This document shows positions 36,717 to 46,752 of a stretch of 64,000 bases of DNA, piece after piece (position 1 is the stretch's first letter; each line of letters opens with the position of its first letter). Origin of the DNA: an uncultured Sphaerochaeta sp. Its GTDB lineage: Bacteria > Spirochaetota > Spirochaetia > Sphaerochaetales > Sphaerochaetaceae. The position numbers and the translations under genes were made by a program. The notes under the pieces are model-generated. The model searched no databases. It was not told the origin of the DNA and was given only the letters and a program-made list of their open reading frames with translations. The stretch is taken from NCBI RefSeq assembly GCF_963676285.1, contig NZ_OY781063.1, positions 2,666,001 through 2,730,000 on the forward strand. Reading direction: 5' to 3'.

Positions 36717-38204
36717 CTTGATGCATTCCTGGAGAAGCACTGCACCCGCAGGAATGCCCAGGAGCTGTGCCAGGCGGTCCAATACCTGGTGACCCGCAGG
36801 TGCATCAACCCCGACAGTGTACGCGCCTGCGCCGTGAGCAGGGACAGCCATGCCGGCTCGACGCCGCTGTCGCTGGATGTCCTGTATGCCGTGCTGGACG
36901 TGCTTTGCGAATACAAGGACGAGCTGGTCGAGCATCTGGGACGGTTCTTCAGGAAGCGGACGACCAGGAAGGACGACGTTGCCTGCTACGATGTGACCAC
37001 CTACAGCTTCGAGAGCACCAAGTGGGGGGAGCTGAGGCTCTTCGGCTTCTCCAAGGACCACAAGAACAACGAGGTGCAGGTGGTGATGGGGCTGCTGATA
37101 GACAACAACGGCATACCCATAGACTATGAATTGTTCCCCGGCAACACGATGGACCAGAACACCCTGCGCGAATCGGTGGGGAGGCTGCGTGCCCTGTACG
37201 GCCTGGGGGAGATCACCGTGGTTGCGGACCGGGGGATGAACAGCAGCGACAACCTGCTGTTCCTGACGGGCAACGGGTACCACTTCGTCATCAGCTATAC
37301 GCTCAAGCGCAGCAGCGCTGAGTTCAGGCAAGCGGTCCTGGGCAGCGAGGTCCCCTGGGAGGTCGAGCGGTACGACCCGCAGACCGGGGAATTGGAGTAT
37401 GCCTCCAAGGTGCTGCACCAGAAGGTGGCGGCAAAGATCGAGCTGACCGAAGAGGAGCTCAGGCCGATCCTGGAAGAGCGCAAGCAAAAGAGGATGCGCG
37501 GGCGCGCGCCCAAGTACAGGACGGCCGAGGTGGATGCCTGCATCCACGTCACCTACTCGGCCAAGCGTGCAAGGAACGACTTCTCCAACCGGATGAGGAT
37601 CCTTGAGCGCCTTGCGAAGAAACTGGACAATCCCTCCTCCATCCGTGCCGCGATCCGCAAGGGGGGGAACCAATACCTGCAGATCGATCTGGACGGGCAG
37701 GAGTTCTCCATAGACGAGGGGCGGGTGACCGAGGCGGCACGCTACGACGGCTATTATGCGGTGGTTACCGACCGCCTGGACCTGGGCACCGAGGAGGTGA
37801 TGGCGATCTACCGGGGCCAATGGAAGATAGAGGAAAGCTTCAGGGTGCTGAAGACCGACCTCAGGGCCCGGCCGGTGTTCGTGTGGACGGATGAGCACGT
37901 CAAGGGCCACTTTGTCATGTGCTACCTTGCCTTGGCCATGATCCGCTACCTCCAATACCTGATGGGGGAGGAAGGCTGGAAGGAAGTCCTTTCCGCCGAG
38001 GAGATCATGGATGCACTGAGGAAACCACAGGTGGTCGTGCAGGGATCCTATCCCGATGTCATAGCTACCCCGATCAATGTCAGCCAGGAGTACCTGGACA
38101 TGGCGAGGCTCCTGAAGATGAAAGAGCTCCGCCAAAACATGACGCTTACACAGTTCCGCTCAGCCACGAAGCTTGACCTGAACAAGAACCTGGGCCGGAT
38201 TTAG
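36717..38204 (+). pseudogene. IS1634/IS4-type transposase, N-terminally truncated
   Basis: This frame is open for about 495 residues. A DDE transposase core is visible: first Asp region YDVTTYSFESTKWGELRLFG, second Asp in VVADRGMNSSDNL, and the Glu region YRGQWKIEESFRVLK typical of IS4-superfamily YREK elements. The frame stays open upstream to 36594, but those codons are antisense to the istB and phzF fragments, so the natural N-terminus is missing. It is visibly richer in GC than its neighbours, which suggests foreign origin. Terminal inverted repeats were not found. Confidence 0.8.
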
Positions 38205-38258
38205 TAGGAGAATTTATTTTCTTGATTTTCCCTTGAAAACCTCATCCACTGACGCCAT

Positions 38259-38280
38259 TCAGCCTTTTGGGCTGATTTTT
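38259..38280 (+). terminator. Rho-independent terminator after the transposase
   Basis: A stem TCAGCC / GGCTGA with a 5-base loop is followed by TTTTTC, 55 bases after the transposase stop. The form is standard for factor-independent termination. Confidence 0.7.
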
Positions 38281-38449
38281 CTTTCACCAAGTCCGAAAGT
38301 CAGGAAAGTCATGAGTATGTCTTTCTCGATAGTTTTATGTTTACGAGACTCCTTGAGCCTGTACACAACGGGCTCTTTATGGTGCTTGTTTTCATATCGG
38401 AAGATATTCAGATGGCAAGAAAAGACCTTTACACAAAAGAAACTTTCGT

Positions 38450-40675
38450 TCAGGAATTGTTTTGCTGATGTTGTTGCCTATACATGCTGGGAGTACATCC
38501 ATTTTCTCTCTTGAATACCTTGTAGAAATACGGGGCATCGCTGAATCCAACGGCTGAGACTATTTCACCAATCTGTATCTTGGTTGTTGTAAGCAGGTGA
38601 CATGCGGCTTTCATTCTCTCCTTATGTAAGCACTCAATGAATGTCATGCCAGTATGACGTTTGAACATTTTTCCTAGATATGATGCATTCATCCCGATTT
38701 TCTCTGAGACAGTAATAATGGAGAAATCTTTCGATGAGTACTCATTTGTTATAATTTCTTGCATTTCTGTTATCAAGGAGGCTTGATGACTGTTCTTGTT
38801 CTGGATGATTAATTTCTCAGCTTGGAGAATGGCAGTTTCAAATTCATCATATAAGGAATCAAGTGTTTCGAAGGAAGATAGATTGAAGAGAAGCGTGTCC
38901 AAGTTGATTGTTTTTTCAATACCATTGTTACTTTGAAGTTTGTGGAGTATCTCATCCAAAGCAACGGCAAGCTGCAATAAATTGATCTGGAAGCTCTTAT
39001 ACGAGCCATTGGAAATACTTATAATTAGTTCCCTGAGTTCCAAAAGAGCTGTGTCCATATCAAGTTGCAATATATGTTGTGACATGCGTCTGAGAAGATC
39101 TTCTGATATAGTACAATCATTTAGCTCACGTACATCAATCATTTCAGTGGTCACGATACTCCCAGATTCATAAAGACGTCTGTAAGGAAGGGCTTTTTCA
39201 AGCTCTTCATATGCTGAGGCCAGATTTAAGAAGTCGCATTCTCCAGAAATGAAAATACTAGAGATGATTCCAAATTTCTCTGTAATGGCTGAGTTTACTT
39301 CTTGTAGTGAATTCTGTATGGCTTCGATTTTGGAATCACCATTTACAACCAAAAAGCATTTCTCAGCATCATCGAAAGTAGTTAGGAGTACCTGGAATCT
39401 GGACATCAAAGCCGATGCCGTCTCACAAATATTGTGTTTGAGCATATTGCGGTCTTTTACTCTTTCGTAGGCAAATGGTACTTCTGAGCAGTATGCATTA
39501 ATGAAAAAGACAATAAGAAAGACCGAGGAGCCAGCAATATTCTCTACCCCTATGGTCCGATACATCGTTTGGATCTCTGTCTCTGTCATCGTACTGGGAG
39601 GAGGGTTTTCCAAGAACGCTAGAACCTGTCTACGCTTGTTTTCAAACGACAGCTCACGCTTTTCTTTTTCCAGATTTGCCAAGGTTTCTCTGTGTACTCT
39701 GTTGATTATGAATATTCGCCTTAAAACCAAAGCTCCAGCAATCAAGCAAACTGCAAATAAGAGAGACAACAGAAGTATGGAATGAGTGTACTCGTTGGTC
39801 TGGGTAATCGAGCTCAGATCGTTCTCATCTGCAATCAAGACAATACTGAGCTTGCTGTTCATCACACTCTGAAAGCATACAATGTATTTTCTAGGATTTG
39901 CTTCAAGAACAAAACTATTCTCTTTAGTTTCTAGGGCCAAAATTACTGTTTCAATAAGTTGGTCCGAATAATTCCATCTGTTACCTGCTACTACCGTATG
40001 CCATCCCTTCCGGTCAGTAATCAAGAGCAATCTGTCATTGTTTTCAGGAACAGAGCTGATCAATTTGGAAAGAATGTCTTGTCTGATATTTATCATCATT
40101 ACGTTGGATTGTTCATCCTGTTTCAACATGTTGTAGCGCATGAAACTGATGAAGGATGCCTTTGATTCAAATGGATATGTTACATCAATGGTTCTAAATA
40201 TTGGTTCCATGTTCTTATAGCTCGAATAGTGTTGCATGTGTAGGAGAGCATTATCATCATAGAAACCAGCTGGGGTATACACAGCCTCTACAGCATTCGG
40301 AGATGCTACATAGACCATGTTTTTATTCCTGTTGTAGACATATATTGAGTCGATAAAGAAATTCGATTCAACATAGGATTCAAGTCGTTGCAGTCCAATA
40401 TGAAGATCCATCGGGTGAACCGATTCATAATTTAGAAGCTTGGATATTTCGGAATCAAAGCTGATGCTGTTAAAAACATTTCTCACAGAGTTCGTTATCG
40501 TATCAATGTATAAGACATCACTATCAAGCGCAATTTTCCCATATGAGAGTAATTGCTTCTCTGTAGTAGTTTCAAACAGAAGCAGGAAGCTATACACAGA
40601 AACCACCAAAACTATGAGGATGCTTATAAAAAAGAGAATGAATAAAATGGAGAACTTGGGATGAACTGATTTCAT
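38450..40675 (-). CDS. Membrane-bound AraC-family regulator
   Basis: This 741-residue sensor-regulator is of the type that controls CUT1 sugar operons in Firmicutes and spirochaetes (YesN/YtdP-like layout). One helix lies at about 10-32, then an extracytoplasmic Cache-like domain, a second helix near 290-310 (SILLLSLLFAVCLIAGALVL), a cytoplasmic middle region, and a C-terminal AraC HTH: ITVSEKIGMNASYLGKMFKR and VGFSDAPYFYKVFKRENGCT. It probably senses the locus substrate outside the membrane. The start is uncertain: ATG 40675 lacks a clear ribosome-binding site, and GTG 40702 is the alternative. Confidence 0.85.
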   Translation of the reverse strand: MKSVHPKFSILFILFFISILIVLVVSVYSFLLLFETTTEKQLLSYGKIALDSDVLYIDTITNSVRNVFNSISFDSEISKLLNYESVHPMDLHIGLQRLESYVESNFFIDSIYVYNRNKNMVYVASPNAVEAVYTPAGFYDDNALLHMQHYSSYKNMEPIFRTIDVTYPFESKASFISFMRYNMLKQDEQSNVMMINIRQDILSKLISSVPENNDRLLLITDRKGWHTVVAGNRWNYSDQLIETVILALETKENSFVLEANPRKYIVCFQSVMNSKLSIVLIADENDLSSITQTNEYTHSILLLSLLFAVCLIAGALVLRRIFIINRVHRETLANLEKEKRELSFENKRRQVLAFLENPPPSTMTETEIQTMYRTIGVENIAGSSVFLIVFFINAYCSEVPFAYERVKDRNMLKHNICETASALMSRFQVLLTTFDDAEKCFLVVNGDSKIEAIQNSLQEVNSAITEKFGIISSIFISGECDFLNLASAYEELEKALPYRRLYESGSIVTTEMIDVRELNDCTISEDLLRRMSQHILQLDMDTALLELRELIISISNGSYKSFQINLLQLAVALDEILHKLQSNNGIEKTINLDTLLFNLSSFETLDSLYDEFETAILQAEKLIIQNKNSHQASLITEMQEIITNEYSSKDFSIITVSEKIGMNASYLGKMFKRHTGMTFIECLHKERMKAACHLLTTTKIQIGEIVSAVGFSDAPYFYKVFKRENGCTPSMYRQQHQQNNS

Positions 40676-40695
40676 GGCGTTAGTGTACGATAAAA

Positions 40696-40733
40696 CCAGC
40701 ACATCACCTAATAGAATCTAGGCAATGTGCTGG
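40696..40733 (-). other. Hairpin after the sugar-binding protein gene
   Basis: Arms CCAGCACAT / ATGTGCTGG with an inner CCTA/TAGG pairing lie just after the binding-protein stop and before the AraC gene. No T tract follows. Partial termination or mRNA protection would keep the regulator lower than the binding protein. Confidence 0.5.
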
Positions 40734-40745
40734 AGATTTCCGGAA

Positions 40746-42275
40746 TCAGCTGATTCCATTCCTTGCATAGTATGCTTCCATTTGTTGTGATACCGAATCC
40801 AACAATCTGTCGATACCAGCAGCTTTAAGCTGTTTCCTATACTCATCGATTGCCGCATCAACATTGTTTACAATACCGATATTGATAGGATACCCATACT
40901 GTTGAACGACTTGGTTTACAGCAGCAAGTTCTGCCTGAACATCTGAGTAGTCGATTGATACAGAACCAAACTTGTTTAGAACTGCAATAGATGATAGCCA
41001 AGCAACAAGCTCATCGTATCCATCCCATACCCCAGCGTCATTTCTCATAAGGTTTTTTACACGCATCGCATATTGGGCACCACTCATACTGTGGTTGTTT
41101 ACGGTTGAAGGATCTACTCCCACAGCAGGTTTAATTATATTACCTTCTTCTGTAAGAGAGAAATGAAGGCCTTCTATACCGTTCATCCAAAGATCAAAGA
41201 GTTCTTGGTCGGTCTTGATTATCTCAAGAATCCTCAACGCTCTTTCCGCATTGGGGGAAGAAGTAGGAATAGCATATCCGTTCTCTGTTACGGGGTTTAC
41301 ATATGAATAACCGGTAAGATTTGCGAAACTCCAGTAGGCACATTCTGATTCAGGAAGTTTTGTTGCCATGTATCCCATCATGTTTTTGGCGCCATCGGCA
41401 TTGGCTTGTGTAATAGCGCTTGTTCCCACCTGGATACTGCTCCATGGATCCATCGTGCTTGAAAGTGCGTTGCTGCTCCAGTATCGATTTCCTGCCCAAT
41501 CCTTCATCTTGTGTGCCCATTCTACATACTCGTCAGTAAACGGGTAGGCGATGATGTTATGAATGTCATCATAATTTTTAACCATGATAATTGAAGTGTT
41601 AGATCCTGCAATTGACTCAAATCCATAATTGGCTTTGAATAGCTGGAACATTGTTTGTTCCGGGTTGCCGTCAATGACTCGTAGGTTGCTTTCGTTTGCA
41701 GCTATTACATCAGCATACTTCTCAAATGATTCAATGCTTGTAATTTCTTCAAGCCCGTATTTTCTTGCAAGGTCTAGACGGTAGAAGATACCATTCTGTG
41801 CAAAATTTGATTCATATGAAGGAATCATGAAGAGCTTGCCATCAACTTTTACCTGTGCAAGCTGACCTTCAGTAAAATAACTGTGAACAGTTGGCATATA
41901 TTTCCGAAAGAGGTCGGTGACATCCTTGAATGCCCCATCCGCAGCATACAAGCTATACAAATTTGGATTGACATACATCAAATCTGCAGGTTCACCGGTT
42001 GTCAGAATCAGTTGATACTGGTTTCTGTAGTTATCCCAACCAAGACATGTAACGTTTATAGTTGTATTGTATCGTTCTTTGAGCTTCTCATTGAACTTGG
42101 TCATTACCTTTTCCGTATCTTTCCCTGATGACCCGGAGCTGTACATAATCAATTCAATATAGTCTTCAAATGGATTTCCACTGCCAGCCTTAGTTGACCC
42201 TGTTTCCTCGGTTCCTCTTGCAAATAATGACAATGCAAGGAAAAGAACTAGTAATACTACAAGTGCCTTCTTCAT
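40746..42275 (-). CDS. ABC transporter sugar-binding protein (CUT1, LipO-like)
   Basis: This 509-residue periplasmic solute-binding protein belongs to the large family-1 group that pairs with LplB/LplC-type permeases. The signal peptide ends SLFARGTEETGS without a lipobox Cys. Features include LIMYSSGSSGKDTEKVMTKF, LILTTGEPADLMYVNPNLYS and NGYAIPTSSPNAERALRILE. The ligand is probably an oligosaccharide or glycoside, judging from the two glycosidases in the locus. Start ATG with GGAGG. Confidence 0.88.
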   Translation of the reverse strand: MKKALVVLLVLFLALSLFARGTEETGSTKAGSGNPFEDYIELIMYSSGSSGKDTEKVMTKFNEKLKERYNTTINVTCLGWDNYRNQYQLILTTGEPADLMYVNPNLYSLYAADGAFKDVTDLFRKYMPTVHSYFTEGQLAQVKVDGKLFMIPSYESNFAQNGIFYRLDLARKYGLEEITSIESFEKYADVIAANESNLRVIDGNPEQTMFQLFKANYGFESIAGSNTSIIMVKNYDDIHNIIAYPFTDEYVEWAHKMKDWAGNRYWSSNALSSTMDPWSSIQVGTSAITQANADGAKNMMGYMATKLPESECAYWSFANLTGYSYVNPVTENGYAIPTSSPNAERALRILEIIKTDQELFDLWMNGIEGLHFSLTEEGNIIKPAVGVDPSTVNNHSMSGAQYAMRVKNLMRNDAGVWDGYDELVAWLSSIAVLNKFGSVSIDYSDVQAELAAVNQVVQQYGYPINIGIVNNVDAAIDEYRKQLKAAGIDRLLDSVSQQMEAYYARNGIS

Positions 42276-42325
42276 AATTCCTCCAATATTTATGTTGTAC
42301 CCAATTTAGGGGCACAATAGAATAC

Positions 42326-44596
42326 TTAATCAATGAGTGCTACCAACTCCCCAGTCGTCTCAACAGCATTGATACTGATGGTAGACCCCATGGAATCTCC
42401 GTGTTGTTCGCCCAGAACCACCATCTTGAATCGATGTTGTCCATGAGGAAGATTGAAAACTGAGAATAGAGATTTCCTGTACTTCTTTGAAGGGCAGAAG
42501 GCATCAACGGTTGAGACCTTCTCACCATCAATATATATCTCAGCCCGTCCTGCCTCGTTGTCGAGAACACCTATGATGCTCAACGATGTACCACTAAATA
42601 TAAAATCTATTTTGCTTCCTCTTTCCGATGATGCTAGTAATGTACGGTAGTAGTTGTCTGAATTATTGCCGACTTTCTCCCAGTTCCCAGAAAGCATTAT
42701 TGAATGGTCAAGAATTGAGTACCGATTGCAGGAATCTGGAAGATTTTTTATTGGCGTAACCTCAAGATTATCATATCTGACATGAGAATATGCACTGCCG
42801 ATGACAATGTTTCCACTCGGAATCTCTTCATGTTCAACGGAGTCGAGTAAAACCCCGTTATAGTAGGTACTTATAACTTTTTGCTCGCAATGCAAGGCTA
42901 GGTTATTCCATGAGCCAAGAGAGAAGTCCTGGATTCTTCCCGAGGAGAGGACGATTGGGCCACAGGAGAGAAACCATCTACCATCATAGAACAATCGTAC
43001 ATTGTAACATTCAGGTATTTCACATACAGCAGAGGCATGATTGCATCGGGCACCAAGCAAAGCATATCCTTCATAATCACGTTCCGGCATCTCTTCTATA
43101 TTGAAATCTATGCTTACGGCATAATTAGACAATTCCTGCCCACCAAGGATTGTGTATGGTAACGGAGTAGGCCTTCTTTCCCAGTCTCGTGGTCTCATTG
43201 AGTTGGTTAATATTTGCTTAAGGCAATTTCCTCCGTTTCTGCCCCCTTCACATATTTCAAAGGCTCCAGCTTGGTCGATGGTATATCGTGGTTGTTTTCC
43301 TATTTCATATGTGCTGAAGTCATCGAGATAGGGAAGGGGGAATTTTGTTCCTTGTGGTATGCTGGATTTTGCACAACCTTTTTGCTGGCCACTGGTCGTC
43401 GTCAGTGTATAGATGGATTCTGGCTCAAGTGTAATACGCAGAACATTATGGGTGATGGATAAAGGATCAATCTCACGGAATTGCTCTCTTTCGTTTGTTT
43501 TCCATACCTTAACATATGATACAACCACGTCTTTAAAGGTAATTGTTACTTGCTGTATGGATTTGCTTCTGTTAAGCAGTATGATGCTGATGTCCTTTGT
43601 ATTTGGATGTTGCAAGGCCAAACAACTGCAATGAGGCGAATCAATGCATGCACTGTCAATGAATACCCAACCAGGGTGAATGAACTGAGTGAAATGTGCG
43701 ACAACCCAGAGGCCAGCTTGAACCTCAAAATGTCCTGTCCAAGGATTTGCTGCCAATAAAATACTTTTGCACGTGTATGGAACATTATCATAGATTGCTT
43801 CAATAACAGGGTGCATCACATATTGCACCATCTTTCCCGATGCATAGGAACGGATGATCTTGTATGCCATGTCCAATGCAAAGGAAAATGAATTTCGAAA
43901 GGGAGCAATATCTTCACTGTTGTAAATAGGTAGACCACACTCTTTTGCATACTGCGGACTATCTTGTTTGTAGTGCCGAGTAAGTGCGGATATGCTCTTC
44001 CTGACATCGGGATTCCCCTTGATAATTGGTACGATATTCCAATCCTCTGTGCTGTCAGACCCAGAGATCTTCACATGTGCATATCCATCTCGATCCAAGC
44101 CAGGTCTCAACACATTGACTACCCAATCTAAGCTATAGGCTCCTTCGTTCTCATCAGGAGCAAGATAATCGAAATCAAGGGAGTAAACATTCTTCGCTCC
44201 CTGCAAAAACTTTAGGTAATATTGATATTTCTTGTCGTTGTCGGTTAACCATGCGGGAGTTCCCCAGCGTATTGCATCTAGGAAAATAGCTTTATTTCTC
44301 TTTTTTGCTTCTTGGGCAAGCCACAACCCAACACCACGAGTGATGTCAAAATCTCTTTCTGAACGCATGTGACTTGGTTCAGTCCCGCATGTACCATTCG
44401 CATCTGAACCTATCTCAACTTTCAACGTCTGTAGGCTAGCCCCAAAGTTTGGAGCAAAGAGAAAATCTAGTATATCCTCTTGTTGCTTCTTCGGATATTC
44501 ATGTAGAAGTTTGGTCATCCCATTGCTGGTAACTCCTCCAATTCCCTCAAAAATACGGCCTAATGTATTGCTATCAACAGTTAGATGAATAGACAC
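42326..44596 (-). CDS. GH59-type beta-galactosidase (galactocerebrosidase family)
   Basis: This 756-residue glycosidase resembles galactosylceramidase. Family segments include FEGIGGVTSNGMTKLLHEYP, DFLFAPNFGASLQTLKVEIG and GTEPSHMRSE. The likely acid/base Glu is in PDENEGAYSLDW and the nucleophile Glu in LPIYNSEDIAPF. C-terminal to the barrel lie a beta-sandwich and a lectin-like segment (about 450-640). There is no signal peptide, so it acts in the cytoplasm on imported substrate. GTG 44596 has AGAGGG at six bases; an ATG five codons upstream lacks one. The likely product is galactose from a beta-galactoside; a sphingolipid substrate is not implied. Confidence 0.82.
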   Translation of the reverse strand: MSIHLTVDSNTLGRIFEGIGGVTSNGMTKLLHEYPKKQQEDILDFLFAPNFGASLQTLKVEIGSDANGTCGTEPSHMRSERDFDITRGVGLWLAQEAKKRNKAIFLDAIRWGTPAWLTDNDKKYQYYLKFLQGAKNVYSLDFDYLAPDENEGAYSLDWVVNVLRPGLDRDGYAHVKISGSDSTEDWNIVPIIKGNPDVRKSISALTRHYKQDSPQYAKECGLPIYNSEDIAPFRNSFSFALDMAYKIIRSYASGKMVQYVMHPVIEAIYDNVPYTCKSILLAANPWTGHFEVQAGLWVVAHFTQFIHPGWVFIDSACIDSPHCSCLALQHPNTKDISIILLNRSKSIQQVTITFKDVVVSYVKVWKTNEREQFREIDPLSITHNVLRITLEPESIYTLTTTSGQQKGCAKSSIPQGTKFPLPYLDDFSTYEIGKQPRYTIDQAGAFEICEGGRNGGNCLKQILTNSMRPRDWERRPTPLPYTILGGQELSNYAVSIDFNIEEMPERDYEGYALLGARCNHASAVCEIPECYNVRLFYDGRWFLSCGPIVLSSGRIQDFSLGSWNNLALHCEQKVISTYYNGVLLDSVEHEEIPSGNIVIGSAYSHVRYDNLEVTPIKNLPDSCNRYSILDHSIMLSGNWEKVGNNSDNYYRTLLASSERGSKIDFIFSGTSLSIIGVLDNEAGRAEIYIDGEKVSTVDAFCPSKKYRKSLFSVFNLPHGQHRFKMVVLGEQHGDSMGSTISINAVETTGELVALID

Positions 44597-44774
44597 GATG
44601 CACCCTCTCATAACTTAACAAAATTCTATGTTTGTAGCATATGCGCGCCGTTTCTGTGTTGTCTATTTGAAATTGGAGACATTATTGGACAAATTGGAAC
44701 AATTCGAAATAATTTATTATGATAGAACAAAAAATAAAATTTTGTAATGTCTCTAAAAGACATACATCACTCAT

Positions 44775-44810
44775 ATTTCAAATTGAAATCGCATGCCATA
44801 CGGTTAAAAT
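44775..44810 (+). promoter_or_regulatory. Promoter and palindrome for the permease-GH2 operon
   Basis: TTGAAA (44783-44788), 16 bases, then TAAAAT (44805-44810) form a plausible promoter. A 15-base palindrome, ATTTCAA-A-TTGAAAT (44775-44789), overlaps the -35 and could bind the AraC-type regulator. A related TTTGAAATTGG lies further left, nearer the divergent GH59 gene. Confidence 0.45.
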
Positions 44811-44862
44811 ATATCTATAGATTTTCTCATTTATTATTCTTGATTACCTTGGAGGTTCCTGT

Positions 44863-45810
44863 ATGAAAGAGATCTCTCTGGCTACACGTACTTTGGAGAA
44901 GAACCGATGCCATCGGTTCCTTCGTCATAAAGTACTGTGGCTTATGCTTATTCCAGTTTTTGCATACTTTATTCTTTTCTCTTATATCCCGATGGTGGGT
45001 ATTTGGCTTGCATTTACAAAGTTTGATTTTAGACTTGGCTTTTTCAAAAGTCCGTTTGTTGGGCTGAAAAATTTTCAGTATCTGTTTAGAAGTGGAATCT
45101 TTACCAGATTGTTAACCAACACGGTTCTTTATAATCTTGCATTTCTTTTTGCAGGGAACGTAGCCCAAATTGTTACGGCAATTTTCCTAGGGGACTTGAA
45201 GAGTAAGCGATTCGTAAAAATCAGTCAGTCAGTCATTTTTCTTCCATATTTCATATCTTGGGTTCTGGTAGGGCTTTTTTCCTATGCTCTTTTCAACATA
45301 GATAACGGAGTTATCAATACGATCTTGAGAAGTCAGGGCCTGGCTGAGTATAACTTCTATTTACACCCGGAAGCTTGGCCTTTCATTATCGTGGTCGTCC
45401 AAGTATGGAAAGGGCTAGGATATGGGAGTGTTGTATATCTTTCTGTCATCAGTGGCATTGATCAAGAGATTTATGAGTCCGCTCGTATTGATGGAGCCTC
45501 AAAATGGCAACAGATATCACATATCACCCTTCCCATGATCAAACCAACATTTGTGTTGCTTGTAATGTTCAACTTGGGGAGTATTCTTAAAGGTCAATTC
45601 CAGTTGTTTTATCAATTGGTAGGGAGCAACGGTCTTCTCTACAATGCAACGGATATTATCGATACCTATGTTTACAGGTCCTTAATGGTAAATTTTGATA
45701 TTGGTATGGGATCTGCAGCAGGCGTATTTCAATCTGTTTTTGGATGCATATTGGTACTTACAGTCAATGGTCTGGTTAAGCATTTCAATGAAGATTTGGC
45801 TTTATTTTAA
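44863..45810 (+). CDS. CUT1 sugar ABC permease, LplB-like
   Basis: This 315-residue inner-membrane permease has about six helices. The N-terminal LMLIPVFAYFILFSYIPMVG and the ATPase-contact loop ESARIDGASKWQQISHITLP are typical of LplB/YtcP-type carriers. Start ATG with GGAGG. No ATPase is encoded in the locus, so a shared MsmK-type ATPase elsewhere is expected. Confidence 0.92.
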   Translation: MKEISLATRTLEKNRCHRFLRHKVLWLMLIPVFAYFILFSYIPMVGIWLAFTKFDFRLGFFKSPFVGLKNFQYLFRSGIFTRLLTNTVLYNLAFLFAGNVAQIVTAIFLGDLKSKRFVKISQSVIFLPYFISWVLVGLFSYALFNIDNGVINTILRSQGLAEYNFYLHPEAWPFIIVVVQVWKGLGYGSVVYLSVISGIDQEIYESARIDGASKWQQISHITLPMIKPTFVLLVMFNLGSILKGQFQLFYQLVGSNGLLYNATDIIDTYVYRSLMVNFDIGMGSAAGVFQSVFGCILVLTVNGLVKHFNEDLALF

Positions 45811-45821
45811 GAGGAGAAGCA

Positions 45822-46733
45822 ATGAAAACCACTACTAGTACATTACAAATCAAGCCTGATCATGGGACAAGAACATTTACTATCATCGGCTATAGTTTGA
45901 TATCGATCATTACGATTCTCTGCTTTATCCCTTTTTGGCTGATTATTGTTGCGAGTATCTCAGATGAACAGACTGTTTTGAGAGAGGGTTTTAAACTCTG
46001 GCCTACGGTTGTTTCGTTTGATGCATATCGTTCAATATTCCAAGGATTCAAGAGCCTGATACAATCATATCTTGTTACCATATTTATAACTGTGTTTGGT
46101 ACTGTATCTTCCCTGCTACTTACTTCAATGACAGGGTATGTTTTAATACGACAGGATTTTACTGAACGAAACAAAGTCTCCTTCTTTATCTATTTTACAA
46201 CTCTGTTCAGTGGTGGAGTGATTCCTTCATATATTCTCTTTGTGAAGTATCTGCAAATCAAGAATTCATTATGGGCTTTAGTGCTTCCTTGTCTACTCAG
46301 TCCATGGAATATTTTTTTAATGAGAAATTTCATGAAATCTATTCCGTACAGCCTTGTAGAGGCGTCTAAAATCGATGGGGCAAACGATTGGCAGATATAT
46401 GAAAAAGTAATGCTTCCTCTTAGTAAAGCAGGGCTTGCAACTGTTGGGCTCTTTATTGCCCTGAACTACTGGAATGATTGGTATCATGCCAGTCTTTATA
46501 TTACGAAAGAAAACCTGTATCCATTGCAATACTTGCTGTATAGGATGCTTTCAAATGCAGAATACATGAAACAAGCTGCCGCGGCAGGGGTTTTGCTTGA
46601 TTCAGAGGTTTTGCCCAGTGAGACACTTAAGATGGCAACAGCACTTGTTGTTACCGGGCCGATTCTCATGTTGTATCCATTTGTGCAGAAATATTTTGTA
46701 AAAGGTATTATGATTGGAAGTGTCAAGGGTTGA
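45822..46733 (+). CDS. CUT1 sugar ABC permease, LplC-like
   Basis: This 303-residue partner permease begins 11 bases after the first. Six helices are visible. The contact loop is EASKIDGANDWQIYEKVMLP, and the C-terminus YPFVQKYFVKGIMIGSVKG is the family signature. AGAGGAG precedes the ATG. It ends just before the GH2 gene in the same operon. Confidence 0.93.
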   Translation: MKTTTSTLQIKPDHGTRTFTIIGYSLISIITILCFIPFWLIIVASISDEQTVLREGFKLWPTVVSFDAYRSIFQGFKSLIQSYLVTIFITVFGTVSSLLLTSMTGYVLIRQDFTERNKVSFFIYFTTLFSGGVIPSYILFVKYLQIKNSLWALVLPCLLSPWNIFLMRNFMKSIPYSLVEASKIDGANDWQIYEKVMLPLSKAGLATVGLFIALNYWNDWYHASLYITKENLYPLQYLLYRMLSNAEYMKQAAAAGVLLDSEVLPSETLKMATALVVTGPILMLYPFVQKYFVKGIMIGSVKG

Positions 46734-46752
46734 TTTGCAAGGAGGAAAACAG

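Noticed and set aside
36606..38135. A 509-codon open frame antisense to the transposase
   Set aside because: It is a shadow in GC-rich DNA. Only its last codons resemble proteins (istB and phzF fragments); the rest shows no family motifs and lies opposite a clear DDE transposase.
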